64,000 nt of DNA. Source: Aulostomus chinensis (Eukaryota > Chordata > Actinopteri > Syngnathiformes > Aulostomidae). The notes under the pieces were generated by a model. That model was not told the DNA's origin, did no database searches, and saw only the letters and a list, made by a program, of their open reading frames with translations. The translations under genes were made by a program, and so were the position numbers. The number at the start of each line of letters is the position of its first letter. The stretch's first letter is position 1. Shown here piece after piece: positions 11,844-25,800 of this stretch. Where the stretch lies: positions 21,553,457 to 21,617,456 of the forward strand of contig JBBMOA010000007.1 in the NCBI GenBank assembly GCA_037954235.1. The letters are read 5' to 3'.

Positions 11844-14062
11844 TTAGTTATCCTCGTCTCCCATATCCACGTCCTCTTGTAATTTCTGCACCATTTTGTC
11901 TTCCAACTGTTTGGGTTTTCCTGTAACAAAAACAAAAGAACATAAATGGTTTGACTCTGCTGCATTGACGTCTGGAATTTACTACAAAAGATGTAACTTG
12001 GCCACCATTACATGACCAGGATGTTCTCACCTGCATGTGGTGCTTTGATAAGATGGATATTTTTCTTGACTTCGTTGATGGCCTCTTCTTTCTCCAACTG
12101 TTTGCCCTTCTTTAATCTATAAAGTGAGGATAAAAAGAAAACGTAGAGGTGAGGTAGGAGCTTTACAAATCATACCAACTCCATATGTGTTTTTGAAAAA
12201 TGTTTTCACCTAAGATTGTAGCTGTTAAGTCACTAAAAAATTGAACGGCTCACCTGTTCATGATGAATCTTGCCTGGCGCTTCTGTTTTATTTCTTCTAC
12301 TCTCTTCATTGCTTCCACTGTCGAGATAAAAATTGACACACATGACTGCCAATATGAAATATAAAATATATAATAGAAACCCATTTCACAGGAGGTGCAA
12401 GGGCACACTGGAACCAAATCAAACTGAAGACATGCTATAATTTAGCAACCAGTTTCCAAATGTGTGATACAGTTCAAGAAAATGTAAGTGAGAACTAAAT
12501 TGGGGTATTACCTGTCTTGTCCCACAGCTGTCTGTTATATTTAATCGGTACATTTCTGCGTTTCTCAAACTCCAGAGAGTTATCCTGAAAGACAGTGTGA
12601 ATGCAGTGTAAGTCACAGGACAATCCACTTATTGAAGATGATCAGAAGCTCAGCCCACACAAACAGATCATTCCTATCTATCTCACCACAGTCAACTCCT
12701 TTCCAGCCGCCTTTCTGAATGCTTTGGTCCACCTGGTTTTTCTTGGGTTGCGCTTCTTCTTGAAGTTCCTGTGGCATTTTGATCTGCAGAATCTGAATGT
12801 CTGAGAAACAATGGGAGACAGAAAACCATTATGTTTTGTTTTGTCAAAAAAATAAATACAAAATCACCATTGTATATGGATGTTCTACTGAAGAATTTGT
12901 AATCTTGGATAAAAGGTTAGCAGGTATGAAAAAAGGTAAACAGAATAGAAGTCACAGGCTTGGAAACTGACATTCAATCAGTCACAGGATGCTCAGACTG
13001 ATTAATATGATATGATATTGCTATAACTTATTCAAAAGGTGTCAGTTGTTGCTGATTAGTAGAAACAGAGGGACAGAAACGTTAAAGGTATTTTAGCATA
13101 GTTTAGAAAGACCACCTTGCCAACACAGTATGTTTATAGGTTTACTTTTTGATGAGAAAATGTACAGCTCAGTGCTCACGACATATTTGTTACAGCTGTT
13201 CACAAAACAAGTCAATCAGAATGCGTTACGGACACCACTGCAAAAACAAAATATCCTTTTAAGAAATTTAAAACTTTGAAACATCAGCTTTTGCCTAAAA
13301 AATTCAAGCGTGATGTACTGCAGCCTTCCTGACACATTGCCTATGCAAGGGATACACAGCAAATATTATAAATCTAAATGAAAGACAATGTATGACTACC
13401 TTCAATTTTACTATAAAATCCTAATGATATGTGACATCTGTAAAAAAAAAAAAAAAACAAAAACAACTAAATAAATAATCTGTACATAAATATCTTAAAC
13501 AAATTGTTTAGGGAGAAGACAAAATAGCAATGACAGCCCAATAAAAACATCCTTGAGGTTTTGATGAGACTTTCTTGTGACTGGGTCAGTTTCTGCACCA
13601 GTATCCACTTTCAGTCCAAGCATCAGGTACATGAGTTAATCTTTAGGGGGCGCAATAGCACCACACACTAGGTATGAAGCTAAACGGGATCGTGCTAATT
13701 AAATGCCCACGCTGCTCCTCGTTATTTTCATCAGGGTAGGGGCTAACATGTTGTTATACCCTTTGACACTACTGTGTTGACGCTACGTGCTTCACATCCT
13801 TTCTGTAAAACGTTTTAACAGCTGAGTTTCCGACCGTCAAAAACACCCCGGTTGTGCTACCACGTGAGCACGTTATATTAGCAAGCTAGCATGAGCAGGA
13901 GGGCTAATGGCCCTACAGCGACAGTAAACCGGAGTTTCTGGAGTAGCTATCAAACAACTTAACATAAAGACAGTGTCATACCTTACAGTCGTTTCGTACA
14001 AACATCACCCCATGACCAGGATACACTGGCCCCGAGCAGAAATAACATTTTTCTATTCGCAT
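11844..14062 (-). CDS. rsl24d1: Ribosomal L24 domain containing 1 (RLP24), 60S biogenesis factor
   Basis: Nuclear/cytosolic placeholder for ribosomal protein eL24 on pre-60S particles; its release allows the later maturation steps. Six exons, 13982-14062, 12687-12800, 12512-12584, 12254-12317, 12031-12116 and 11844-11920, sum to 165 codons (164 aa; the human protein has 163). The N-terminus MRIEKCYFCSGPVYPGHG carries the first CxxC of the treble-clef zinc site, and exon 2 holds FCRSKCHRNFKKKRNPRKTR with the second Cys pair. A basic middle follows (KRVEEIKQKRQARFIMNRLKK). The tail KMVQKLQEDVDMGDEDN is acidic, as in the family. The first ATG is fixed by MRIEKC. A CACGTG E-box lies at 13861-13866 in intron 1. 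RSL24D1 also lies in human 15q21, consistent with its neighbours. Confidence 0.97.
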
Positions 14063-14364
14063 TTTCACAGCTCTAGAGATGCGTGCGATAACTTGACAAC
14101 AAGACCGCCCCGCTCTTCTTTCCTCCCCTTTTCAATATCCACCAAGCTGAAGTGCAAATTGGAGCTTGACTGCCCCCTGCTGGACTCTTTACTAGTACGA
14201 CATGGCAGTTCATGTATCAATTTTGGGGAGATGCCCTTGTGAAAATAAATACAAGTCTAAGATGGGTTACATGAATATTCATGTACTCGAATACGTTAAA
14301 ATATGAAAGATGACATTTTTCATGACTCTTGAAACACACACCTCATTTAGGTTTTTGTCAATCA
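14063..14364. other. RSL24D1 upstream region
   Basis: Short intergenic stretch between the RSL24D1 start and the SINE. It includes a moderately GC-rich start region (to about 14,130). No further gene is seen. Confidence 0.5.
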
Positions 14365-14740
14365 TCCATCCATTGTCTTCCACTTATTCCTCCATTAAGG
14401 GTCGCGGGGGGGGGGGGGGGGGGGGGCTGGAGCCTATCCCAGTGTCAATGGGCAAGAGGCAGGGTACACCCTGGATAGGTCACCAGTCCATTGCAGGGCC
14501 AACACAGAGAGACAAACAACCATTCACACCTACAGTCAATTTAGAGTATCAATCAGCCTCGTCACCAATTGCATGTCTTTGGACGGTGAGAGGAAACCGG
14601 AGTACCAGAGAGAACCCACACAGACATGGGGAGAACATGCAAACGCCACACAGAAAGATCCTGTGCTGGAGCCGGGACTCGAACCTGAAACCTTCTTGCT
14701 GTGAGGCCAGAGTGCTGACCACTGCACCACTGTGCAGCCC
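14365..14740 (-). mobile_element. Complete tRNA-derived SINE with 13-bp target-site duplication
   Basis: Perfect flanking repeats TTTTTGTCAATCA occur at 14352-14364 and 14741-14753. Reading from 14740 on the minus strand, the head looks like a tRNA gene. It has an A-box-like TGGTGCAGTGGTC (14717-14729) and an exact B-box GGTTCGAGTCC (14675-14685), the two parts of a type 2 RNA polymerase III promoter. The body ends in a GGATGGATG-type tail. A run of 21 G at 14406-14426 (plus strand) lies within the body. The body matches a repeat I associate with many teleost genomes (recollection, not a search). Confidence 0.87.
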
Positions 14741-14825
14741 TTTTTGTCAATCAGTTGACCCAAAATTAATTTTATGATTGAGCCAGTTTACATTTAAACC
14801 TTTAAACATTTAAAGGAATATTGCG

Positions 14826-14857
<32 letters not shown>

Positions 14858-14885
14858 AACACACACACACACACACACACACACA
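14826..14885. repeat. (TC)n(AC)n compound microsatellite
   Basis: About ten TC units run into about twenty AC units with one AAAC interruption, just past the predicted PRTG polyadenylation site. Confidence 0.92.
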
Positions 14886-14931
14886 GATTTACTCAAGGAG
14901 ACACTGCAACACAGTTATTTCCAAGAACAAT

Positions 14932-14937
14932 TTTATT
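14932..14937 (-). terminator. Candidate polyadenylation signal of PRTG
   Basis: AATAAA on the minus strand about 1.88 kb after the PRTG stop. The AT-rich span 14,938-16,813 is therefore read as PRTG 3' UTR. It holds one uncharacterised minus-strand ORF (15,488-15,856) reported separately as a finding. Confidence 0.5.
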
Positions 14938-16813
14938 ATCTAGTATTGGATCATCTTGAGAATATCAAAAAAGTCTGTTGCAACATTTCAACATTTAAAA
15001 TACTCTGCTGTTGCTCACTTTGGATTAAAAAGATGTATTTTGGTATTCAAAAGCAGAAAAATCAGAAAACCATAATTTAAATAATAACAATTAAGCCTAC
15101 ACACTAAATCTACATTTGGCACCTGAGTTAAGTCAGCAAAATTACCTGTGGCATTCATATTACTCATTTTTTAATTTATTATTACACAGACAAATGTTGA
15201 ACTTGAAATTAGCAATATTAGTTTATGTAAAAATCACATTAAAACTGGGAAATGTTTTTTTTTTTAATTTATGTTCACAACATGCTAAAAGTCCAAATTA
15301 AAATGTCCAAAGTAACCTTGTTATCATTCAGGTGAACTCTTATGCTGATAAAGACAGCAGAACAATTGTTGACATCTCAAGCTTAAAAAAAAAGTTGTAA
15401 AAATGCCTTCCTAACGATCAAAACCATTGGAAATCATACCACATTTAAATGCAAATAATGTAAATGAACCCAAAGAAAATCATTTAATCAGAGACTTAAA
15501 GTTTCTTTGGTTAGGATTATTTGTATTACAAAGATATAAAGTTGATTATGTTGTGCTTCACACGTAGGGTTTCCATTATGATAGTCAGAATCCTTCATTG
15601 TCACATCTCGACAGGAAATATCTTCCGGAGAATTCTTCTTCTTTTTGGTGAGCAGTGGAAGACAATAAATATCATCATCTATCTCTGGCACTGGATGTTT
15701 GGTCTGGTGTCGATAACAATAATAATAATAAATCCGCCACATGGTACCAAGAATGAAGGAAAAGCTGTACCCATCCGAGGAAGCAGACAACTCTTTGGAT
15801 AATAGCATCGGCGTCACCGCTGCGTTCAGCAATGGTCTAGAAGGCAAACGGAACACAAGCTGCGGAGACTTGTGCTAAAGCTTTCACCAGAATAAAGCAT
15901 CAAGAAAATTTACATTGAGAAAAGCATCCAAACCACCATTCGAAGAGAAATTTACATTAATGGCACAGAACAAATTTTTTTGGCAATCACGACCTTCAAT
16001 GTACATCTACTATATTTTTGGTTGCCTTAGAATATCTATTGTTTTATCAAAAACTCTTTGGGGTACAAATCTTCCCGTCTTTGGATCTCATCTTCTATAG
16101 AATGTAAAGCCCTTTTTAATCTTAAGGCCAAGTTAAAGCTTTTTGTTCAGTGCACTGAAAATGCCAAACGTATGTTATGATGAACCCCCGATAGTTTGAC
16201 ACTATCTAATGCACTTTGTTTTTCCACAACATACATCATTCAAACGATGTGAAACAAAAGCTCTTCCAACTGTGAAAATAAAAGTTGAGAGAATTTCTTA
16301 AAAGTGAAAGCTCAAACAGAAGAAACAAGACATAGCAATGAGGTGGTTTCACCTTGTCCCCTGAGTCTGAGATAATACTGCACACGTGGTGAAAAAAGGA
16401 GGTAGTAATGTAGAACTGAGGTAGAAAATCAGAACAAAGGGCTCAAATATACCCTCTGTTCCAGTGGAGGAAAAAAAAAATTAAATATAATGAAAATGTA
16501 CCGCAGTACATTTCTGACATTCTTTTTAACATTCATCATGGGTGAGCTTTGGTTTAGGACAGACAATGCCAAACACCGACAAACAGGTAGAAGGTTAAAA
16601 AAAATGGAAATAAAATGTTATCACCAACATTCATACAAAATCCTGAGGTAGATCTGAAGAAAATGCTCATTCCTTCCATCGCAGCAGCTAACTTCCTGTT
16701 CCTTTGTGCCTCAGGAAATAACTGAGGGGCTCAACTCAGGAAGAAAACGAGGTAGAAGTGGCAAATGTTTGCTGGAGCGTACGTCCATGCCAGGTGGTGT
16801 TAGCAGCCCACCG

Positions 16814-19800
16814 CTATCTGCTATCGGAGGTGCAGCAGAGTTGGGTAGCGTCAGCGGCCGGGAGATGGAGGAACAGGCCCTTCTCGTTTTCCACTTCAAA
16901 AGACTGCTTCAGCTCAGTGACAGCGGTGCCATCATCCAGCCCTAAAGATTCCGGTCTGGAGCTTTGGCTGGTCGACGGACTGCTCATCTCCTCATTGCTT
17001 TCTTCGTTGGAGTAGTGTCCAGAGTCTCCTGTCTCTTGGCTGCCCTCACTGGTGTGAGAGCTCTCCGAGGGAAATGGTCCATAAATGATCTCACGGGATG
17101 ACGGTGGCAGGGGTGCTGAGCCTAAATGCTCCTCATACCTCAGAACAGTTTTGCCAGCCTCATACAAGCTGGCCCTCCTCTCAACCTGAGAGCAAAGAGA
17201 AGATCAAATCGAAATTAAAACAAAATATTATCCATAAGAGAGCTGATTGTCCAGAATAACTTCAGGAGACATACATCACTCTGAGTTTGACTGTTGATGT
17301 CTGTCTTGAAGAGCAGCCACCTCTTGCCTAGATTCTTGCTGATGCTGACTGGACCAGCAGTATCTATAACCATATTAGGCCCACCCTGGAACACGTGAGA
17401 ACGTGTGAGAATTCTGCTTTTTAATGTTAAACACTGGTTCCACTGTGAAACCCTCAATCTCTCACTGACCAGTTGAATCACCTTGGCATCTAAAAAGTGA
17501 TGACTTATCATGGGTATCAGAGCCTCAGCATTCTCAGCGTGCCGCTCTCGGGGCAAACCACCACGGGGACCTTCACCGCTCACCACAGCCATGACCTTGT
17601 GACTGGAGGATTTTCTAAAAGTCACACAGTAATTAACATGTCAGTCATTGATACAAGAGTCGATCTTTCATGTTTTAAAATGCAGCTGTGATGGAACATT
17701 AACTGTACCTCGGTCTTCCCTTACTGATGAGGATCAAGGCACACATTATGATGCATGCCAAGGCAATGCTCACACCAACTATGATCCCGGTCATGGATCT
17801 CTGGTCTATGTGGTAGAGACCATCGGAGAATACTGCAAGATAAACAGCGTAATGAGTCAGAAGACAAATCATCACACAGTGAATTTGAGACAGTTAAATT
17901 ATAGAATATTGTTGCTGCTGGAGGGAAGAGGGACAGGTGGCTGAGGAGGTAGGGTGGTTGTCAGGGGAGTGAAAATGGGGAGCAAACTTTGTTTGCTGCT
18001 ATAGCTGCTGTTACTCACCTGTTGTATCCCGATCCCGAAAGCTGTCAGAGTGCCTGGGGTTCTTGCTCCGGTGGGTGTTTCCATGCTTCAGAGCCAGTTC
18101 TACAACGTGAGAGAAAGGCCCATCTCCAACCTGGTTGGAGGCAGAGATCTTCACAAGGTAGATATTCCCCGGCTCCAGCTTCTCCAGCAGGGCCATCGTG
18201 TGGCTTGCTGTAAATGATGACAAAACCAGAGGGAAAGGATTAGGAAAATAGAGAAGTTTTTAAAAGGCAGGTTTTGTTGGCCTAAAACAACTGCCTGGAG
18301 GTGTTGCCAAGATGGCTGCCAAGGGCTTTGGTTGATTATTTTAACAATGGACTTTGAGGCGATGTTGGCTTTCTGAACTACTGCCTTTTACAAATTGATA
18401 TCGTGATCCACTCACCTTCTCTCTGCATTACTTGCCAGTGTCCAGCCATCCAGGATTTTTGCGATGCATACAAGATGGTATAGCGTGTAACTATTACATT
18501 GGGCTCTGTGGGCTCCCTCCAGGACACCAACGCAGTGTCCTCCTCTATCAGAGTTACTCGCACTCCTGCAGGGGGTTGGCTGGGTGCTACAAGTAGGGAA
18601 ATTATGAACATAATGAACAACAGGAAGTACATTTACAGAGAAACATGGTGTTGTGAGTGTGTGTACTGGCGTCAACATTGTCTCAAACGTATTACCTGCT
18701 GGAAGTGTCCGATGGTGAACAACGGGGCTCCAAGGGCTGGACAACTGGTCCACATGAAGACGCACCACAAACTCATACCGAGTGTTTGAATCCAACTTTT
18801 GAATCGTCGCACTTTGCTTAGTTCTGTGGCGAAAAAAAATCTTACTACACTTGCTGGTATTGAACCAAACCAAAGGGTTCTTTTGCAAATGTAGTTTTTA
18901 TCTGTTGTGCTAAACATTAAAATGTGAGTTTCATCTTACGTATGTAGGTAGCGTATGGCAGATGCGTTGTGCGTTACTACAGGCGTGCAGCGGACAGTGT
19001 AGCTGACAGCCTTCCCCGAGGTGAAGGCAGGACGGCTCCAACGCAAGGACACCTCAGAGGAATTGTAGGCCAATACAGTCACGTGATCTGGAGGTGGAGG
19101 GGTTGCTGCCAGTTGGTCTCTCGCCGCTAAATAACACAAACAATTTACACATTTTATTCATATATTGCCATGAATAGCTCAAGTATAGAGTTGTAATGCT
19201 AATCTATCCTTTGTAAACATGTAGCTTCTATTTATTTTGAGAGTACTTTTTAAATTATATTATAATTTATTCTATTATTATATTTGTACATGTTCAAACA
19301 AAGACTTATTCATTCATAATCCACTTTAAAGTGTAAGGCTAAATACCGCAGTGTACTTACACACACATCCAGGTGTACTAATTGTTTGGTCTGTCTGATA
19401 GCCATCTCCAGCTTGACTGACAGCAAGGATCTTGACGTGATATTTCCTCCTCGGATCTGGAAAGAAAACAAAATATCATCTAACCGTGTTGCTAAGTCAA
19501 AAACTGAAAGCTGGTGAACCAATGTCAGAACAACTACATCATTTTTTCCAGAATAATAGTCCAGTTTTCAGTCAAAGTCTAAAAGGTTACAATTAAAATA
19601 TAAAAGCAGCGGTTACAACAGCACATTTTTCCAAAAAAGAAAAAAAATTGCATTAACAATGGCTGCAGGAGGTAAAGTTTGAGGGTCAAGTCTGTCCATC
19701 CCCCCATGCATGAACAATACATGGTCTCCAGGGTCACCCCAACCTCTAATTTATCATGTGTTGTCATGTGTGAAAAGAGCATGAGAAAGATCAACCAGCC

Positions 19801-22800
19801 CCAAGGCTTATTGAATACGGTGACATGATCAATAAGCCCTGCAAAAATTAGCACAAAATAATAAGTCTTTTCCTTGTAAAAAAAAAACAAACAAAAAAAG
19901 CAACTAGATTGATTGCAGCACAAATATATATTAATGTATAACTCTTTTAGCATATATTTGTGCTGCAAACACACAATAAAAACATATTGCTAATTTTGAA
20001 GGGTGGTTGAGATTAAATCGGTGCTTTGGAAATGTTTTAATCTCAGGACATGCTACGGAGTACACATCTTTACATGACTAAGGTCTGGGGGAATATATTT
20101 TCTCCTTTAACTTAAATAGCAACAATTTCTTCAGCTCCTAAATCAGGACATTTTAAAGAGTGTTAAGATTTGTTTTATGTCTCCAGTGTGAAAGGTCAGC
20201 CTATGGGTATTGACCAGTGAAGGCGGGGTGTCCAGGCCTGTTGTGGGGGCTGGGCCAGGGGCTGTGTTCAGCTGCTGGGATTCTAGGCCCAGGGGACTGG
20301 GGGGTTTGACTGGGGTCACCCGGTCAGGCCAAGATAGAACAGAAGGAATCTGGGTGCAGGAGTGTGGGATAGGAGCTGGGCCCCTTTTGTTTCCCCTTTC
20401 ACGTTCATCTTCCTGCCCTTGTGTTGTAGCCTTCAACTTGGAGCAAAGCATGAGTCCAACATAGAAGTTGCTCTGACAGCAGGGACTTTAAAGAATATTG
20501 AACCAAGGATAACAGCTTAACCATCAGTTGTAAAGATTTAGATTGTAAGTGGTTATTACAATAGAACTTAACCAAAGGACCCAGTATATATAGAAAATTA
20601 TAATAGATTCAGTTAAATTAGAATCAGTTTTCCAAATTCTATTTTCAAAAGAAAAAAAAGGAAAAAAGAATTATGCAGGAAGACACACGCAAACTGATAT
20701 TAACAGTTTTGATGGTGTTTCATGCTGCATGCAGATTGTTGTGGGTTATTTACATGGACAGCAAAGACAAGCGGTGGGGGCAGGGTACTAATCTAAGACT
20801 GCTGTCTCACAGCCAGAGGTCAGTGGTGTGGTCCAGCTCTGGCCAATCCCAGGGGTCTTTGTTTGTGTATTCCAGTGTCCAGATAAAGGGGGGATGGCCA
20901 GGGTCTGGCAGGGCAGGTCTGGCCGTGGACAGCAATACAATGGCCAGGGGTAATTATGCCAGGCAGGGTTGGGGAGTGGAGGTGGGAGGGACATCTGGAC
21001 CATGAACTCTAACCCTGAGAGCCTGATCTCACTCAATACAGCAGCCGGGCTACAGAGGGGTGCTGGTTAGGCAACAGAGGTCAGCCCGTATTGATCAGGA
21101 CAGAGGGTGAAAATGCAAATATAGCATCCAACTGCCCAATGAATGGAACTGAATTAAACACTAAAGAGACCAGTAAGAGTGAGAGACGGTCACTCTCTGT
21201 TGTCGCTGCACCTCTTCAAAGGCCTAAATGGTATAGACACACTCAAAAAGAACATCAGCCCAGAACTCACCAAGGCCACTGATGGTGTAAGTATAGGTTT
21301 CAGCCTGCAGCTGGATGGTGGGCTGCTCTGGTTGACTTTCCTCATGGTAACACAGTCGGTAACCCTGGGCAGCCACAGAATCTGAGGAGGTTTGCCAGCG
21401 TGCTACAATGGAGGTGCAGTTAAGCGGCTCAAGTTGAAGAATAGGAGCTGAGGGCACTGAAAGGGCAGAGACAGCAGGGATTAGATCAATACACATTCAT
21501 ATATAGAATATTACTGAGCACAAAGGGATACAAAACCTTTGAAGAACACAGAACAACAGCGGGATGCTAGCTATAGAAAGTGAAGAGTTATCTCACAGAG
21601 GCAGTGCTTTCTCTACAGTTTAGGCCGTGTATTGGAAGAACCTGGATTCATGTAAGCACGTGGCAGCCTGATCATTCACTCACATTTCCCAAATCAAAAA
21701 CTGTCTGTTCTGTAGCTCTCCACATAACTAAGAAATCTAGGGTTGGTGGATTAACTGGCTCCACCAACACCCGGACGTGAAAAGAGGCTATTCTTTCCCC
21801 CACGTAGACGCCTGAGGCCCTCTCTTTATGACCCGTGACTGAGGAGGCTCTTACATCACTGACAGCGAAGGGCAAAGGTTCCCGGGTAACCAACACAAAG
21901 ACTGTGGGACAATGTTACAAGAGCAAACTCTTGTCATAAGCTGGCCACTCGGCAGGAGACCCTAATGGTTCTCTTAGAGGGAAACCAAAGCCAAAACATT
22001 CCACAGAGGGTACTTGTTTGATTATCTCACTGAGGATGCCTACTTTTGATCTCAAGAATTATTTCAATCATGTACAAAAACTTCCACTGATGCAAAAATA
22101 AAGTTAATGAACAAAAACGTGTAGAACACTGTCACCGTCTGCATGTTTACCTTTGCTGCTGGAGGTCTTGGGTGTACGGTGGGATGTCCATGCTGATGGT
22201 TCACACCAGCCCACACGGGTGGCTGCAGCCATGCGGAGCAGGTAGATAGTGTCTGGCTCCAGGGCCTCCAGGAGATATTCAGTACTGTTCTGAGGGAGCT
22301 CAACTGAGATGACTGTGCTGTCTGCAGCTGTGCGATAGGAAAGTCTGTATGCAGACACCCGACCACGGCTCACCTTGGTGGGCAGCGGCTGCCAATTCAC
22401 CTGGATGTCTGTTGAGCTGCGGCTGGTCAGACTTAGCTCTGGTGTACGCAGAGGTACTACAAAAATAACAGACACATAGTAGTTAAAGCATATCAGGTGA
22501 TTTCCTCAGAATATTGACATGCTGGTAAAATATGCCTTTTCTTGTCAAAGTACAAAATATAAGAAAACTTCAGAAATGTCACGACTCCACCCTTCCACCT
22601 CATTTCCACTTAAATGTGCTCTGTACACAAATCACTTGCATGTAGGTTAGTTTAACTGCCAGAGTGATTTATTGCAAGGAATGCTGGGAGTCTCAGAGCT
22701 TACCATCCTCCAGGGTATGTTGACTGACTTGATCAGACATACGACTGGCTCCCATTGGCATATACGCCACGATGTAGAAACTGTAGTTTCGTGCTGGCTC

Positions 22801-25800
22801 AAGGTCATCGATGATATAACTGGTTGTGTCGTTCCCAATAACAACTTGGTATTCTTCATTGTTGAGACCTGTTGTGATGCAGAGCAGAGAATGGATTAGG
22901 ATATAGAATTATACAGAGAGGAGGAAACTTCTTTGACAGGCGGTCAAACATGTACTGTGTAAACATTTAGTGTTTTGGGAAGCTCGCCGCTTGTAGTTTC
23001 TGGATGTCACTGATCTTTTCTATAAACATTTGAAATTTGAGGCACAGTCACATACCTGCCTCCAGGCCGCTGAACAAATCATACTTCTGAAATGTGTTTA
23101 CTACAAACACAGACTTGACTAACTAGCGTTACCAAAGGTATAGAGTTACCAAACTGTCAGTTTAAAGGTTGTAGCTCAGTATCTCCTTAAATTACTAGCT
23201 TGCACGACTATGAGGCTTTTAAAAAAAGCTACCCTGTCTCTTTAACAACACGAAGAATGGGATGGGGAGTGGACAATGGGCTGGCTAAGCCTGCTGTTAT
23301 TTCAGTGAAGTTGCCATTCAAAGTCCTCCTTGACCTCTGCTCTGTGCAGCAACAACAGCTTGCCTTTCACCAAGAAAAGCTGATCACATATTAGGCAGCT
23401 TGTTGTCGTGAACCTTTTTTTTTTTTTTTTTTTTTACATATTCACCTTTCCCAGTGCAGAACTGTAGTTTTTTAACTAAAGCTGTTGATACCTGAAATAC
23501 CTGAGACATCATTTTTCTCTTGGCCTCACCTTCAGCCTTCATGTAATGGATGGAGTAGGCAATCACTTTGTCTGCATTGTAAAGGGGTCTCTCCCAGGCC
23601 AGTAAGATGGCGGAGCTTGAGATGGTCTCAGCATGGATGTTTCTGGGTGCACTGGGTCTGTCCTCAGACATTACAACAATCAGGCGAGCCAGGGACAGCA
23701 CAGAGCCCTGCTGGCTCTCTGCCACGCACTGATAGATGGCATCGTCCTCTGGGATGATCTGGGTAATCACCAATTTACTGGGAAAGGATACAAAAAAACA
23801 CAACATTCATCCTCACAAACCATAGAAAAGGGACCTTGACTAGTTGATTTGAGCCCATTTCAGTGGTTATTACTAGTAATTATATGCAATCTCTACTGCA
23901 TTATTAATACCTGTTGTACATCTTAATTCGGCCATTCAAGTGAACCTCTTGGCCATTCTTTAGCCAGCTGATGCGGGGTGGCGGCACTCCATCGGCTTGG
24001 CACATAAATCGGGCCGTGCCTGCCCTTGGACGAGTCTGGCTCTCAGGTCTCTCAACAATAGATGGTGGTACTGAAACATGGAACAGAAAACTGTTAAATC
24101 AGCATTGCTGTGCAGCACAGTATCTGCTTTATCTTCTTTTATCATGCTTCAGAGAAAGTTTAATATTTATCTTAATGTGATTAAGTCCTGCATAACCACC
24201 TTCTTCTCTGGCTTTGAATTTACCTAGCACTGTGATGTTGGCAGCAGCAATCGTGTAGTTGCGGGTCCCAGGCGTGGTGGCCCTGCAGAGGTAGACTCCA
24301 GTGTGCTTGGAGCTGACATCAGTGATAACCAGGTTCCCATTGCCCAACACTTTGGCATTATAAACATCAATGGGTTTGCTATCAGCACGGCTCCAGGAGA
24401 TGATGGGCCAGGGGTTGCCAGTGGCCACACACTCAAGCACCACAGTCTGGTGGAGGGACACTGTGACGTTCTGGGGTCCAGCAATGATTCTGGGCCTCTG
24501 CCGTGGTTCAGGGCCCACAGCTTCAGAATAAAAAACGGAAAATATTGACAATAAATTCAATGTTGATTGAGTGATAATGTATGAGGCCTATTCCTAAAAT
24601 CCAATGAATGCCATCTCTGCACCTTGGTTGACTGTGAGTGCTCCCTCTCTGCTCTTCAAACGGCTCCCGATGTTTGTTGCCACACATCGATACTGTCCAG
24701 CATCTTCCAGTTGGACATTGTAGATCTGAAGGACTCCATTTGGCAAAACCGTGATTCTACCGAAACATGACAGAAACATTGGGGTCAAACAGGAGAAAAT
24801 AAGAACAATATTATCAAAGGCACCAACACATGACAGAAGGAGGACTGTATGATGGGGTACAGCAGGTACCTGTCGGTCTGTAGAGGTAATGTACTTTGGT
24901 TGAGCTCCCATGTGATGGTGGCAGGAGGGCTGGAGGCGACTGCACAGGAGAAACGTGCCACTGAGCCCTCAGTCACCTCCATAGGCACCGGGTGTACCAC
25001 AAACTCTGAGATACCTGGAGGACACATTCACATCCTAAATCAAAGGCTCAACTAGCTGCAAGCACCAACTTATTAAATTTAACTGTTTAATTGTGAATAA
25101 TTAGATATTTTCACGATTAACAACATGGATACCTTTAGCCGTGTTTTCTTCTCTACGGCAAAAATAATAAGCATTATGCATGTGAATCCCTGACTTTGAT
25201 GGATGTTATGTGATTGTATGAATTGATCTTTGTTTGACACCATAATCTTGCTTTTGTGTAGATGAGCTATCAGGCCACACGCTGACCAGCTGGCCCAATC
25301 AATGGATCAATGGAAGAATGACACACTGTTATGGATAAAATCGAATCAATTCAATTTGCATTAGAGAAATAGCAACTAATCACTAAGAGGAGTCAAATAT
25401 AACACTTGAATATGATAATAAAGTTATTTCTGGATGAAGTCAAGTAACAACTGGATAAATGCTATTTCAGTACCACGAAAATTCCGCTAAATGCTCAGAT
25501 TGGTGATGTGTAGACACGCTTGCCGAATAATAGTTTAAAAACACCTGCAAACTTAATGAGTCGCATTCGGACGCAAAAGACCTGAACACAATCTCAGCAA
25601 ATAAGCCACCCCTACTCTGCATTTATATGATGCTCCCCCTCTTTAAAATATGACCAATCACCTTTAGTCATTAAGGTGATAACACCAACCCCCACCCCCC
25701 CCCAATCCCCTCACCCCACTCACAGGAAGGAAGTCAATATCATGTTAAAGAAAATCAATACCCTGTCCCCGCACTAAAACTTCACTTCAAACCCCGAGCT

